Made by a program: the position numbers and the translations under genes
Shown here: piece after piece, positions 33,389-44,389 of the stretch
How positions within the stretch are numbered: position 1 is the first letter of the stretch
How the letters are laid out: each line of letters opens with the position of its first letter
Source of the DNA: Pohlia nutans
Taxonomy: Eukaryota > Streptophyta > Bryopsida > Bryales > Mniaceae
Reading direction: 5' to 3'
DNA length: 64,000 nt
NCBI GenBank assembly: GCA_022496805.1
Contig: CM040087.1
Location: 6,150,001-6,214,000 of the forward strand
The notes under the pieces: model-generated
The model's database searches: none
Told to the model about the DNA's origin: nothing
Seen by the model: the letters and a program-made list of their open reading frames with translations, nothing else

Positions 33389-35677
33389 CCTCGCGACCAT
33401 GGGGTGTGAAGAACTCTTTTACCGGACTTGGGACATCCAAGATGCCGGGATGTTGGAGGAGTTGGTGGGCGAAACCATGGAGCCAGCTTTCCGGACGAGC
33501 TACATCTGAGCGAAGTACAAGCACTGGACCCGGGAGCATTGGCGCGCGACCTACAGCTTTCCGGACAGCACAACTGGGCTCGACACAGAAGGACGAGGAG
33601 ACTCGGGTTGGGTGAAAGACCGGTTCACCCGACTCTCGGATAAAGACGGATTCAAGGTGGAGCATTGCAAGACTCCCCGGGAGAAGCGACTTCTCCAATT
33701 TCTGGTGCCCGTCTTCAGCTCGGATAAGCCCATAACCATCACGATCAAATTGGCGAAAGGCATCTACTCCGCGCTGCACTACAAGACGACGATCGGGTGG
33801 GGCATCGTGGTGCAGGAGGTTGTCAACCGGGAAGCCTAAAAAATCGGAGGTACGAAGGGTTGCCCAATTGCTCTTTTCCTTTATCACTTGTATGCTAAGC
33901 ACGGACGCGTCACAGATAGGGAGAAGGTGAGATTGGAGACGCAACCGGTTCCGGTAGAAAGGAGCCCGGCCAGCAAGCGGGAGGCTCGTCCGGGAGAGGA
34001 GAGGAACCGGGGCAAACGCGTGCAAGAGGAGGAGGAGGATGATGCGGGTGGGCAGGGCGACCGGAGCGAGCCGGATGACCGAGAAGCGTCTCACCCAAAG
34101 GAGAAAGATGGAGCTGACCGGAAGGACCGGGAGGACCGAGCAGACCGGGGAGAGCCAAGCCGGGCGCGCACCCAGGGACAGCTCCAAAAGGGAAAGAGGA
34201 AGGCGATCATCCGGAGCGAGGAGGAGGAGGAGGAGGAAGACGACGACGACGACATCCAGGAGGTCAGCCCTCCCTAGAAGAAGATGAAGCCCCGGATGAA
34301 GACCACTCCGGTAAATGGGCGAGGCTCTCGGAACGACCCGAAGCCGAAGACCAACAGCCAGACAAAGGGCATAAAAATGAAGGCAGTTCAGAAGAGGAAG
34401 CCGGACCAGGGAGAAGAAGGAGGCGCCCGGACGGAGGAGCCAAACCGGGTGGAAGAAGGAGGTGCTTGGGCAGGGGAACCTAACCGGGCAGGGGGAGATG
34501 GCAGGGCGGAGGAACCCATCCGGACAACGGTGGAAGAAATGTCCGTCCTCGCCGAACCGGAAGGGGCTTTCCTCCAGCCAATCCAGGGCGCCATCGATGC
34601 ACTGGAGAGAAGATATCTTCCTCTCCGGGTGGCGATGAGAGGAGTCGGGACCGCTCTCCGGAGTACGACAGTGGGAGAGTATCCGGAAATGATCCAGAAA
34701 TTAAAGGAGGATGCAACTTTCAACCGGAAGGAGCTGGACAAGAGCCGCACGGAGACCAGCAGGTTGGCGATCTTGGCGCAGGATCAGAAGGAGGAGATTA
34801 AGCGCCAGAAGGTGATCATCCGGACTCTGGACCAGCAGGACCGGACCACGCTCAGAGTATTGGAGGAACTGTTCCAAGCGGATGGCGAGGTCAAGGTCAA
34901 GGCCCGGTTGTGGGACGAGAAAGTGGAGGGCCAAGCACGGAGGGGGCGGCGTAAGTCACGGAGGTCGTGAAGGAGTACGCGGCGAAGGTAGAGGAAACCC
35001 TAAAGGATTTCCGGAAGTTGATAGCCGCAGTACTCGAGACGTGTCCTTTCGGACGTCGACCGGAAGGTGGGGAGAGCAGCCGGAAGGAAGGAGGAACCCC
35101 TCTGGCTAGCCGCGAAGTAATGGCCAACCTCCTTTTCTCCCAAGACGCTCCCCAGACAGGAGAGATCGACCAGATGATGGGAGCCGGGGCATCTACTCCG
35201 GAGCAGTCCCCGCTACCGGTAAGAAACTTGGATCCGGTCCTAGCGGGTGATCAACAACAGGCGAGTTTTGCCGGGTTAGTCGACCACGAGGAGGTGGCGG
35301 AGACCAGCACCCAACTGGGTGAGGGGAGAAGACCTGAGGGTAGGCCGGACGGCAACCCGGACGGTCAACCAGATCGTGCGCAAGGGGGTGCATCGGACGG
35401 CGAACAAGTTGGCGAGCAGCGCGGCGAGCCGGGAGGCGAGTTAGTTGGTGGACAGCCCGGCGAACAGGAAGGCGATTACGGGGCGCAAGGGGGTGAACCG
35501 GCCGAGGGAGATCGTCAAGAGAACCGGGAGCGAGCGTCGGTGGACGACGAAGAGGCAGAGGAGGACCGGGTTTGGGAAACTCGGAGCAAGAGAGTCCAGG
35601 AGAATTTTGGGGACTCCTGCTCGGCTCTTCCAGCGCCCGTCGTGGAGGTTGGTGGTTCGGGCGCGCCCGAGGAGTAG

Positions 35678-36950
35678 GAATCCGGAGGTCGTGTAACGGG
35701 TTCCGGTTAGTTAGGGTAGCCTTTTTGAATAGGTAGATTAGAACTTTTTGTGAATAGGCTTTTTAGGACTTGAACGCTTGAAGTCCGTTTCTGGATAGAA
35801 ACTGAGCCGTGTGGGGAGCTCCCTGGATTTCCGGATCCCGGGTTTCTCGAATCTGAGGATTTTCTAGATCCGGGTGTTTGGGGCTCGCTACTTATCAAGG
35901 AGTGTTCTTCATTCCTTGGGTCTTTTTGTGTACCACTGTTTCTTGTAAATGAACATATGCGTACTTTTTCCACAAGTTGTGTGTGTGTGCGTGTGGTTGT
36001 TGCTTCGTACAATGGTCCAATTAGTCCCTTGGTAGCCGGAAGGACTAACCAGGTTCTAGCGTAGATTCAGTTAAGAGACCGGATATAGGCTTTGGGTGAT
36101 TTAGTGGTCGTTTGAATGTGGGGTTTTCCATGCCCGGTTGCAAGGGATAATCCGGGTTAGTGGCTGAGCGGATAGGAGGGAGTTACTCCGGTCCTCTCAT
36201 AACTCCTGGACGGGTTGTCCGGTACAGGTGCCATCACCTGGATAGACCGTGTAGTAGAGGGATACGGAATCACCAGAGTAAAACAGACCGTGAGGAATCC
36301 AACCGATTCCGGACACCTCGGATAGTGTCCAACCCGGTTAGCAAGTCGTTGTAGTATTTCTGGAGAAAGGGGAAATCGGGTTGTGCTTGTGTGACCGGCT
36401 GTGGATTTGGGAGAAATCTGCAGTTGAAGTGCAGTACGAAAAGTACCCGGATTAGGGAGTTGAGATAGTGTAACCAGAAAGTAGTGAAGTTCCCATCACT
36501 AAAATCAGTAGGGAAGGGTGTGTCTTTAAATCCAGTACCACTAAATGCACATGGAGAACCCTCTGAAGGAAATCAGAGGCTAAAACAAACCGGGTTAAGT
36601 TGTTAGGATAGACCGGGCAGAGTAGGGTTGGATAAACTTCCAATCCGGAAGGAACCGGATCTAGCCACCCCCGGATCAGTCAGTAGTAAAAGATCCGGTT
36701 TAGTACGGAAAGAGGAAGTTAGCTGGTGATATAAGGAGAGAAAACCACCAACCCGGGCTAATCTCCGGAAGCGTCCCACTTCACAAAGTCTCCGCGGAAC
36801 GTTAACCCGGAAATCACCTCTACGCGCATTCTTAATACGAAAAAGTGCGCTCTAGGGGAGTATCCGGTATCACGTGCTACGACAAGAGCGTTGTCAAGTA
36901 CGGTAGCATCCTTGAAACAAGGGAGTTGTAAGTGAGTTGTAGCCCAACGT
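35678..36950. other. GC-rich tail of the island
   Basis: Composition stays rich in 'ccgg' and 'ccggtt' up to about 36900 and then falls back to AT-rich. No protein domain is recognised. Frames of 63-101 codons are not supported. It may be the 3' part of the same element (UTR or decayed coding sequence). No direct repeat matching the 31.0-31.4 kb leader was found, so LTRs of this element are not shown. Confidence 0.35.
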
Positions 36951-38860
36951 TTTGGTATAAACCCAAAGAGTTGAGTTATGGCCCATTATGCAGTTAGGCC
37001 AATTTTTTTAAGTAGACTTATCCACTCTCCTCAAAAATACTCTCCTTAAGCTTAGGAAACCGCTGTCCACTTCTACCATCTAGGATTCCATTTAGATCTT
37101 CCATCCACTAGAAGGAAAAAAACATGGGCTGCAACCCAAGTTTTCTTTGGTGTGAATCCAAAAGCTAGTTACAAAGGCAATCCGCCAATTATAATCCTCC
37201 ACTTCTTTGGGCTTCCATCCAATGTTTTTTAGTGTAGACCGGCCCTAGTCACCAGATAGAGTATCAAATATTGTGTGGTTTGAAGACATCTGATAGAGTT
37301 CTCCTTTTGTTAGGCAAACATATTTTTTGAATATTTAAGAATATTCGGAAATAATTCATCCAAGTTCTTTTACATATTAGACACTTCTCTAATTAGACAA
37401 TCAACGTTACATGTCTAATACGAGGTCAAATTGAAAATAGTGTCAGACATCATGATACTTGCAACATATGTTAATTTCACAGTGCATTACATTTTATTTC
37501 TTGGCTCTACATCAACATACCCTATGTCATGGTCAATTTTGACATAAATCAATTAACTTTTGTTCAAAAGCACCACGTGTCATCTTGTGATTGCATTAAA
37601 GCTAGTAATGTGGATCCCTTAATATCTAATGTGGAAATTCAATTTTCAAAACAAGGTTGTCTAAATCTAACCCTCGTATAGAACAATGTTTATTTTTGAT
37701 GGCCACCAAACATGTGAATATGTACATCTCTTCAAGATGTGAACTTATCAAAACTTTGTCAAAAGTCTATATTTGAAATTTGAACATGCCAAAGAAATTC
37801 TTTGTAATCTTGACCATCCAGAATTCCATCCTTGTAAAAATTTCCTAATGAGTTGTAAAGATATCTTTTAGAGCAACTCCATACTAATTTGATTCAAAAA
37901 AATTATCTCACTTTATACAATTGTGTATGAAGTGGTTATTGTATTAGAAAGTTATGTAGAAGTTATCTTTGTGTAGGAGACAAACAAGGAGATAAACGAG
38001 GAGATAAACAAGGAATTTTACACCACCTTCTTTGTCTCAATCTTTTGTCTCCTTTGAATCATTTATTGTCAACTTCTTCATCTTCTTGTTTGTTTCCAAA
38101 TTTCTACATTTTTCTATAGTAAAATAACCCTATTAGACAAGCTACTACAAGATATTATACGTATAGGCTCTAGAAAGTTAGCTCTCATTTCTCACACTAG
38201 GGCAAGAGTGTTTTGAAAGAATTAGAGACCTTGCATGATTGGACAGCAACTATATGTTTTTATAGCGAACGTTAAAAAGTTTGAGTAGGTTAACTCCAAA
38301 GTTGTGTGGATATTCAATTTCTTGTATGCCAACATGTAGAGATATTGAAAAGAAATTAAACTAAAACTCAAAATAAAGATACAAATATAGGCTAATTTTG
38401 GTAATTTATATACTTGCTTTTTTATTCATGACAATAGAAATGTCTTATTATACCTATTATTAGCTTTTGTGCTTGACAATTTTATATGCATTTGAAAATG
38501 TGGTTAAAAAGTTATCGTCTCAAAAAGCGGTCTTCTCTTTTGTTGTCTGAATTATAGATAATTTTTTTTTATAAATTTTTATAATTCCTTTTTTCATATA
38601 ATAGATCCATGTTTAACAATCCATTCTATAAAGATTTTTGTTTATACCATTTGAATTTTTAGGTGGAAAATATAAAAATTCAATTCTGAGAGTAAGTAGT
38701 GTTTTTAGAAAATAATAAATAATTGCTTTTAAAACTTTTTTTTCACAATTTTCCAAAAAAATAGTATTTGGGATTTAGATTGATTGTTACAACATATTTA
38801 CTCTCACAATTAGCATCGTTAAATTTTATATTTATTAAACATTGAATTTTACCTATCATT
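36951..38860. other. AT-rich interval, nothing recognised
   Basis: No supported frame, RNA gene or inverted-repeat element. 'gagataaacgaggagataaa' near 37990 is a short local repeat. Confidence 0.35.
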
Positions 38861-38861
38861 T

Positions 38862-39709
38862 ATCCTTTTACATCCCGATTCAACACTGTTTTGAAAGATT
38901 TGTTATAAAAAGTATGATGAAAAACAAAAATGCAGTTGATGTACAAGCAAAGTTATAAATGTCAATGTGAAGATAACATTTGTACGGTTGGATTCATCAT
39001 ATTTCTTATTAATATTTTTTTATTAATTCTACAAGTTTTTCTCTTGAAATTCAAGTAAAAATCCAAAATTAACACCAAAAAAATTAAAAATATTGTAATA
39101 AAATCGGAATAACTTGCACTACAAGATGGTATGGTTTCCATTATTTGATTTTACTTATTTTGGAAATCATGTTTAAGGTCTCACTTTTTATCTAAAAATG
39201 AAACTTGGCATAAACCACTTTTGTTATTTTTCAAAAATTCAGATAAATAGATAGATAGATAAATAGAAACTTCGGTCCCTTTTTCAGCAAGGGGCTGGCG
39301 TGAATAAAGTGTCCGTTCATAATGTCAATGACCCGATGCCCACCGGACAAGGGGACATTGGGACAATACTACTCTCCCCTGTCGAGGATGAACACTATAG
39401 TGACACACTATACTAGTTCCTAGCTAGCCACTAGTGCGTTGAAGATACCGGACATGGTATCTCCCCAAAGGGCTTTGAGGTACCCATACAACAAGGTCCA
39501 AGAACCCCCCACCATAGTTGGGTGGACTATGGTGAGGAATTCAAAAATTCACAATATCTTATTTTGAAGATCCATACCGTACAAATGGTAGTCAACTAGC
39601 ACAAGAATCAAGAGAATTTTGGATGGATGAAAAACATCACCGTATTTGATGAAGGGATGCGTTAGAAATCATTCAACGTCCAAAATATGAACGATGGCGC
39701 ATCAAAGGG
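38862..39709. mobile_element. TTAA-type element, family C, carrying a SINE
   Basis: The right end 'gcgcatcaaaggg' is followed by TTAA at 39710-39713. The left end is worn ('atccttttacatcccgattc' against CCCTTTAAGGTCCCGATTC). Removing the SINE and one target copy leaves about 538 bp, matching the other family C copies. Confidence 0.75.
39242..39539 (-). mobile_element. 5'-truncated tRNA-headed SINE with 12-bp duplication
   Basis: TTCAAAAATTCA is repeated at 39230-39241 and 39540-39551. The uninterrupted target is seen at 6750 in another family C copy. On the minus strand the insert runs from the SINE body ('ctatggtggggggttcttgg', 'ggctagctagg') to the shared tail ('tagtgttcatcctcgacagg') and ends in (TATC)n. 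The tRNA-like head is missing. Confidence 0.9.
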
Positions 39710-40539
39710 TTAAATACCTATTTCCACTTGGTTTTTTCTCAAAAATGTTAAATACGTTGAGTGACTAGTGTTTTTTACAGTTATACTGTACATACATAGC
39801 AATGTTTAAATTTTGCCTTTATTTTGGCCATCATAAATGAAAATAAATTCAAAATTTACATTCCTTAAAAAAAATCCGTGCATTTTCATACATCATAAAT
39901 TTTCATACATCATAAATTTTCAACACTTCTGAAAATACAAATATAGATTATTTTATTTGTAATTTTTATATTAAAAACGATTTATACCAAATAAAAGATT
40001 GTGCTAAGAAAATCTCAAAATTTTACAAAAGGTGTAAATTTCTATTTTTAACCATAAAGATGATATTTGGGAGAATATATGGTTTGACTTTTGAAACCCT
40101 ATGAAATTATCTAAAACTACCAAAATGACTTGAATCTTTTTTGTAAGTATACAATAATTGGCCATTGATTCGTATCGTATATAAAATCTAAACGAGTTTT
40201 TAAAAAATTAAAGAAAAATAAAATAATAAAGAATTTTTTAATTGAAATACTCCTTAACCCCTAAAAGTTCTCACCCTTTTCAGATTTGGCAGTTTTTCAA
40301 AGATGCATTATAAAATGCAGCTAAGAGGGATATTTTCAAGTTGATGAATGAATAAAAGTTCTACATTATGCATTTTAGATTCTATCCATATGGTCAAATT
40401 TCCAATTGCTATCATCACAATTTTAGTATTAAATTTCAAACTTAAAATTTAACACTCTTTTGTAATATGATTACGAATAAGAGATTGACAATCTAATAAT
40501 GAAATTTGTTGGGATGAGTTGACACTACTAGGAAAGGAG

Positions 40540-41200
40540 TCAAAATATGATTGGGGTTTATGACTGAAAACGGGCATAAAGTGACCTGATGACTACTACC
40601 AATTTCAATCATCGACCTAGTCATAAACGGACAACAAAAATTTCTAAAAATACTCTAGTCATATCTGCGGGCATACGTTTGCAGTGGTACGTTCCCAAAA
40701 GATTTTTGGAACCTCGATTATAGGCAGCCCGTAAATGTGACTATTTTTAGTCATATATATGTGACTAGGAATAGTCAGAATAATCTGACTAGATCTGGTC
40801 AGAGAATTCAACTCAACGACTAAAATGACATAATTTAATGATGTCATAATATGACTATCAGTAGTTGCAGAATATGGTCGTCATGACTAGAATTAGTCAT
40901 TCTTTTGGTTTAGATATTCGTAAAGGCTCGTCAGTCATTCACATTTGTATGACTAGCTGTAGTTAGAACTTTAGATACATTCAAGTTTACGCCCAACCAT
41001 ATGATTGAATAAAAGCTTTATTTTCAAACAAAATTGCTCAGAAATTGACTATGCATAGTCATTGCTTTCAAACACGTGACTACAGCTAATGACTACATAT
41101 AGTCAATTTGGTTCACATATCATAGTCATGAAATCCAAAAAGTTAAGGAGACTAAGTGACTAAATATAGTCTGCTCATAGAAATCAATAACTACAATCAG
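40540..41200. repeat. CACTA 5' subterminal repeats (TGACTA/TAGTCA)
   Basis: TGACTA and its complement TAGTCA occur repeatedly, often as back-to-back pairs such as 'tgactatttttagtca', 'gactagaattagtcat' and 'tgactacatatagtca'. Such arrays are where TNPA-type proteins bind in other CACTA elements. Further pairs lie at 42050-42140, 42820-42880 and at the other end. Confidence 0.85.
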
Positions 41201-41269
41201 CGTCAATGTCTAATATCCATACTGTTCTAACCGCATTGAACAGTGCCCTATTTTAGCCAACGCAATTGC

Positions 41270-41635
41270 TCATGGATGCTTTAAGAATTGGGTGGGCCAC
41301 AATATAAAGCTATCTACTACTTGTCCCATCTTCGTGATGGAAGGGTCATCCAATTCTACGCTGGAATAGAGAAGGTAGTCGTCGTTGTTGCTCTTCTGCA
41401 CCTCCACGGAGACACACCCTTCTGGAATTGTGACCCCATGCAATCTGGCTCCTTCCAAGTTAATCACCTTCCCAATACCAACCACTTGTTCTTCTTCCCC
41501 GTCTACAACACCTATGATTTCATTAACATCGCCTTTGCTAAATTCCGAAGGCGATGAGGCTTTGTCCTTTTGTCCACTTGTTTGCAATATATTCCACGAA
41601 CACCAACTTGTAAATAATGGAATGAGGATTGTCAC
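41270..41635 (-). pseudogene. CACTA accessory protein C-terminal domain (DUF8039-like)
   Basis: The 121-codon minus frame has 'GKVINLEGARLHG' then 'IPEGCVSVEVQ', and near its end 'MGQVVDSFILWP'. This order (VGIGKV...G, IP.GC..VEV, GQ.V.SFILWP) matches the DUF8039-type domain at the C-terminus of plant En/Spm-associated proteins. The frame's first ~50 residues have no recognisable domain. It probably is the last exon of a spliced gene whose earlier exons lie to the right. The acidic frame at 42147-42512 on the same strand is a candidate first exon, and 'cctttgatgtgctcttg' in between belongs to a poorly defined middle. Partial gene, function inferred from family only. Confidence 0.7.
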
Positions 41636-42146
41636 GAAAACTAAGCATGTAGTTTAAGAAAGAACCAAGTGGGTAGTGCTTCGGCTTTCCTTACCTTTGA
41701 TGTGCTCTTGTCCTGATGAGCTCCTACTTTGTCTTCCTTACTATCTTTAATTTGCCACGACAGCAGGATTCCTTGATTTCTTCTGTTTCCCACCCTTTCC
41801 CCGTGTCTTCCTCTTCTGAGAAACAACGGATCCCTACTCTGTCCTCATCTGCTCCCGCTCATTAGGGGACCCCTTCTCTCTCCTCTTGTAATGGCTGGCG
41901 GTACCCTTCTCTATCATGGGTATCTTCTGCTCACCCCCGCTGATTTCGAGCTTCTGTACTTCTTCCATCTGCACATTGTCTCTTCCTTCATACTCATGTT
42001 TATCCCAGTATAAACAACCACAGTCGGTTATGAAAACATGTAGAGTTAAAGGGGACTTGCTGACTAATTCTAGTCAGCAATGTAAAGAACGTGACTAACT
42101 TTAGTCATAAATTCCATAAGCATAACTAACACTAGTCATTTCGACC

Positions 42147-42512
42147 TTAAACCCTAAACTCTAAAACCGTCCTTGCAGCTCCTGTCGACGGGGCCGTTGT
42201 CTTTGCAGCTATCGATTTCTTCGCGACCTCCGCCTCCACGTCGCTTTCTCCGCTGTCACTGACTGCTTCCTCCTTGTTGTCTTCCTCTGCATCAGGCTCC
42301 TCCGCCATAGACGACGGCGCGCTATTGAGATCTACCTTCGGTGAGGACTTCGCCACCTCTGCCTCCGCTTCGGATTCCTCGCTACTACTGCTTTCCTGCT
42401 CCTCATCAGACTCTTCCTCCTTCGACTCTTCCTCTTGAGAATCTTCTTCATTCGATTCTTCCTCTTTTAACGGCTCGCTTTCCGGTACCGTGGGCTTCTT
42501 CGATTTTGCCAT
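42147..42512 (-). CDS. Acidic serine/glutamate-rich frame (possible first exon)
   Basis: From the ATG at 42512 the minus strand reads MAKSKKPTVPESEPLKEE, then long runs of E, D and S and a second acidic block, ending 'KKSIAAKTTAPSTGAART' before losing quality near 42160. A longer start at 42626 is possible but less likely, because the sequence upstream of 42512 is not low complexity and looks like leader. Two explanations: the N-terminus of the accessory protein that ends in the DUF8039-like domain, or a captured fragment of a host gene with such an acidic N-terminus (GeBP/STOREKEEPER-type plant regulators begin this way). No DNA-binding domain follows. I cannot decide between them. A GC-rich stretch 'cgccgccgccgccacgtg' at 42750 lies upstream. 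Confidence 0.45.
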   Translation of the reverse strand: MAKSKKPTVPESEPLKEEESNEEDSQEEESKEEESDEEQESSSSEESEAEAEVAKSSPKVDLNSAPSSMAEEPDAEEDNKEEAVSDSGESDVEAEVAKKSIAAKTTAPSTGAARTVLEFRV

Positions 42513-42894
42513 GGCGACAGAGCTTCCAAGTGCGACGACGAGATGTAAGTGAATTTTGAACAGTGGTATCCATTTTTCAAATTCCAGCAAGGATAAGGTC
42601 AGTCTAAGTACAACAATCCTATGCAATGCTGATTGAAGAGGTAGGCTGAGGGAGTGGGGAAGTGGAGCTGTGGAGTGAAAGTGAAATTCAAACCACTTAG
42701 GGTTTCGTAATCAATGGGTGGCGGCTGCGTTTAGGGTGCGAAATTATCGCCGCCGCCGCCGCCACGTGTTCGTAGCCAGTGCAATGCTATTAATAGTTCA
42801 CCGTTATCCATCGAAAACTAGATATAGTCACCCAGTCTGCTTCGTTGACTAGTCGTAGTCAGGAGTTCTACATCCATGACTAGATGTACGCACG

Positions 42895-43136
42895 TCATTG
42901 ACGATTTTGAAATAGTGCTAGAGTGAGTATATTTAGCTCTTCCTCAAACGATGCCCTATAAAGCAACGCGTCAAGGCGCTTAAACGCATTAGGAATATGA
43001 AGTATTTCTAGAATGAAACAATCTGCTGGACCCAACAAAGCTGAGTCGCCCTTATACTCTTGAAACTTGGACACTTCTTCCTCTGTCGGTGACATCTTTA
43101 CTAAAAGCTGTAAGGTCTCTTGGCTCAGACCCTCGC
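42895..43136 (-). pseudogene. Captured formin FH2-domain exon
   Basis: On the minus strand, directly after a good acceptor ('ttaatttgcag', exon from 43136), the frame reads EGLSQETLQLLVKMSPTEEE, then 'GDSALLGPADCFILEIL', 'IPNAFKRLDALLYRASFEEE' and 'LNIL', stopping near 42895. This is the lasso-distal part of plant formin FH2 domains (compare the family signature KMAPTKEEE..., LGPAE.FL, IPFAFKR.DAMLY.ANF). One exon of about 75 codons is present. The substitutions (ADCF for AE.F, PNAF for PFAF) suggest relaxed selection. The rest of FH2, including the next exon, is absent. It lies between the two CACTA coding pieces, so it was carried by the transposon. It could be expressed as part of a chimeric transcript, which is inference. 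Confidence 0.85.
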
Positions 43137-43604
43137 CTGCAAATTAAGAACGAGTGCAGTATTTCTCACTCTTCGTGAATTCGCCATCCACAACTCACAA
43201 AGAGTTCATGTCCAATTGTATTGATCGTATTGTACAAAACCTAATTTAGATGAGGGCATCACCAAAACAAGAGAGGAACATTGCATGAAATCCTTCAAGA
43301 TTACAGAGAGTATGCACCTAAGCAATATAATTTTTACATTGTAATATAAGATAAACTAAGTACTACGTCTGGTCATCATTTTAGATTTAAGGACTAGCTA
43401 TTAGCACGAGACAGAAGGAACAGTCAGGAAAGTGAATAAAACGACTAAGTATAGTCACCATTCTGGAAAAGTTGACTTACAGAGCTACATATGAGGTTGT
43501 ATTCTAAAAATTTAGGAAAAATAACGGACTCGAGGTGACGTGTATACTGCAGGCGGTATGCAAGTGAAATGACTCTACGAGAAGAGGCTAGAAAAGAATT
43601 CTGA

Positions 43605-44108
43605 AGACAAAGCAGGAGAAGACTTCCAGATTATCCCATAGATTTACGGCATGAATTCTTCAATACGTGGTTCCAAAATGCTGTATCTGAAAACAATGCG
43701 ATGGGGAATGATGTCTCTGGCAATATAGTCGCACTGTTACTGCCTCCTACACGAAAAGCAAAGGGATACAAGGCGATGCATGCATACGGCAATCATATAC
43801 GAGTACACCGAGCAGAAGCAGATATGTCCACATGTGACAGTGGAGTAGCGGCTACGTTTCTTCAATCTTGTCTCACTAGTTCTAGTGACTGGAACATGAG
43901 GACAGTAAATCTGGAGTATGAGGGGTGGATGGACGAAATTATCAGCGTAGACTACGGGAAATTTGAAGTGGTGGTGTTGTATTGCACACGGACACAAAAA
44001 AATAAGAGGGGAGCTTGGGCTACAATGAAATGTGACAAATATGGATTCACATTGTTGAGATTTGATCGCTCGACATTCCTGTCTACAGTGACTAAGAGTA
44101 GTTTTTGA
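43605..44108 (+). pseudogene. DUF4216 domain of a CACTA transposase
   Basis: Open from 43605, just after a TGA at 43602, to TGA at 44106. The frame reads 'DLRHEFFNTWFQNAV', then 'GYKAMHAYGNHIRVHRAEAD', 'CDSGVAAT', and 'WMDEIISVDYGKFEVVVLYC' with 'DKYGFTLLRF' near the end. This is the order of the segment preceding DUF4216 and DUF4216 itself in plant En/Spm TNP2 proteins (F..WF, Y..Y.I.G..F, NSGV, G...EI..LDYG, D.YGFT.VNF). An ATG at 43701 is internal to the domain, so the real start lies in lost upstream exons. The TNP2 catalytic part is missing. The minus frame here is a shadow. Confidence 0.85.
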
Positions 44109-44389
44109 AGTGCAGCAAATGGCTAATTCCACATTGCTAATTATTCTACATTGCCAGGGTATACAATTGAACTTGCCTTATTGTTATCTTCAACGTCACT
44201 GATTGAAGCTAGAACATGCATGCGCACTACCTCAAATTAAAATTCAAGATGAATATCAAAGCACATCTAAAACCAATGATTGAGAAAAAATTTAGCATGG
44301 ACGTGAAACAGGCACAACTTGAAAGAAAAAGCTGATAAAAAAGAGGGAGAGGTAGAGTAAACAAAAGTGGAAAGAATACATGAGGGGAA

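Larger units (their letters stand above)
31422..35677 (+). pseudogene. Decayed GC-rich open frame (about 780 codons) of a mobile-element-like protein
   Basis: An ATG at 31422 opens 19 codons that break at the solo LTR (31480-33388). The same frame resumes at 33394 without any shift and continues to 34967, with stops TGA at 33507, TAA at 33837 and TAG at 34275. After a frameshift near 34952-34968 the next frame runs to TAG at 35677. The first part, to about 33890, looks globular ('RLLQFLVPVFSSDKP', 'TTIGWGIVVQEVV', 'CPIALFLYHLY'). Its layout resembles the plant transposon-protein domain Transposase_32 (PF20167) found in retroelement gag-like proteins. The middle is charged and low complexity: acidic and basic runs to 34277, then repeated proline- and glycine-rich units. 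A coiled-coil-like stretch lies at about 34640-34900. The end is again rich in G, E, P and D with repeated 'GGE'-type units. GC-rich codons contrast sharply with the AT-rich surroundings. A 'gtaagt' at 34951 could be a splice donor instead of a frameshift, but I see no convincing acceptor. The minus-strand frames here, up to 267 codons, are shadows. Function unknown. Confidence 0.6.

Noticed and set aside
33384..34187. 267-codon minus-strand frame as a gene
   Set aside because: It is antisense to the better-supported plus frame, whose composition (charged runs, coiled coil) and continuity across the LTR are convincing. Long antisense frames are expected in GC-rich coding DNA.
40540..41200. 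CRISPR-like array
   Set aside because: The motifs are short, irregularly spaced and of both orientations within a CACTA subterminal region; the genome is eukaryotic.
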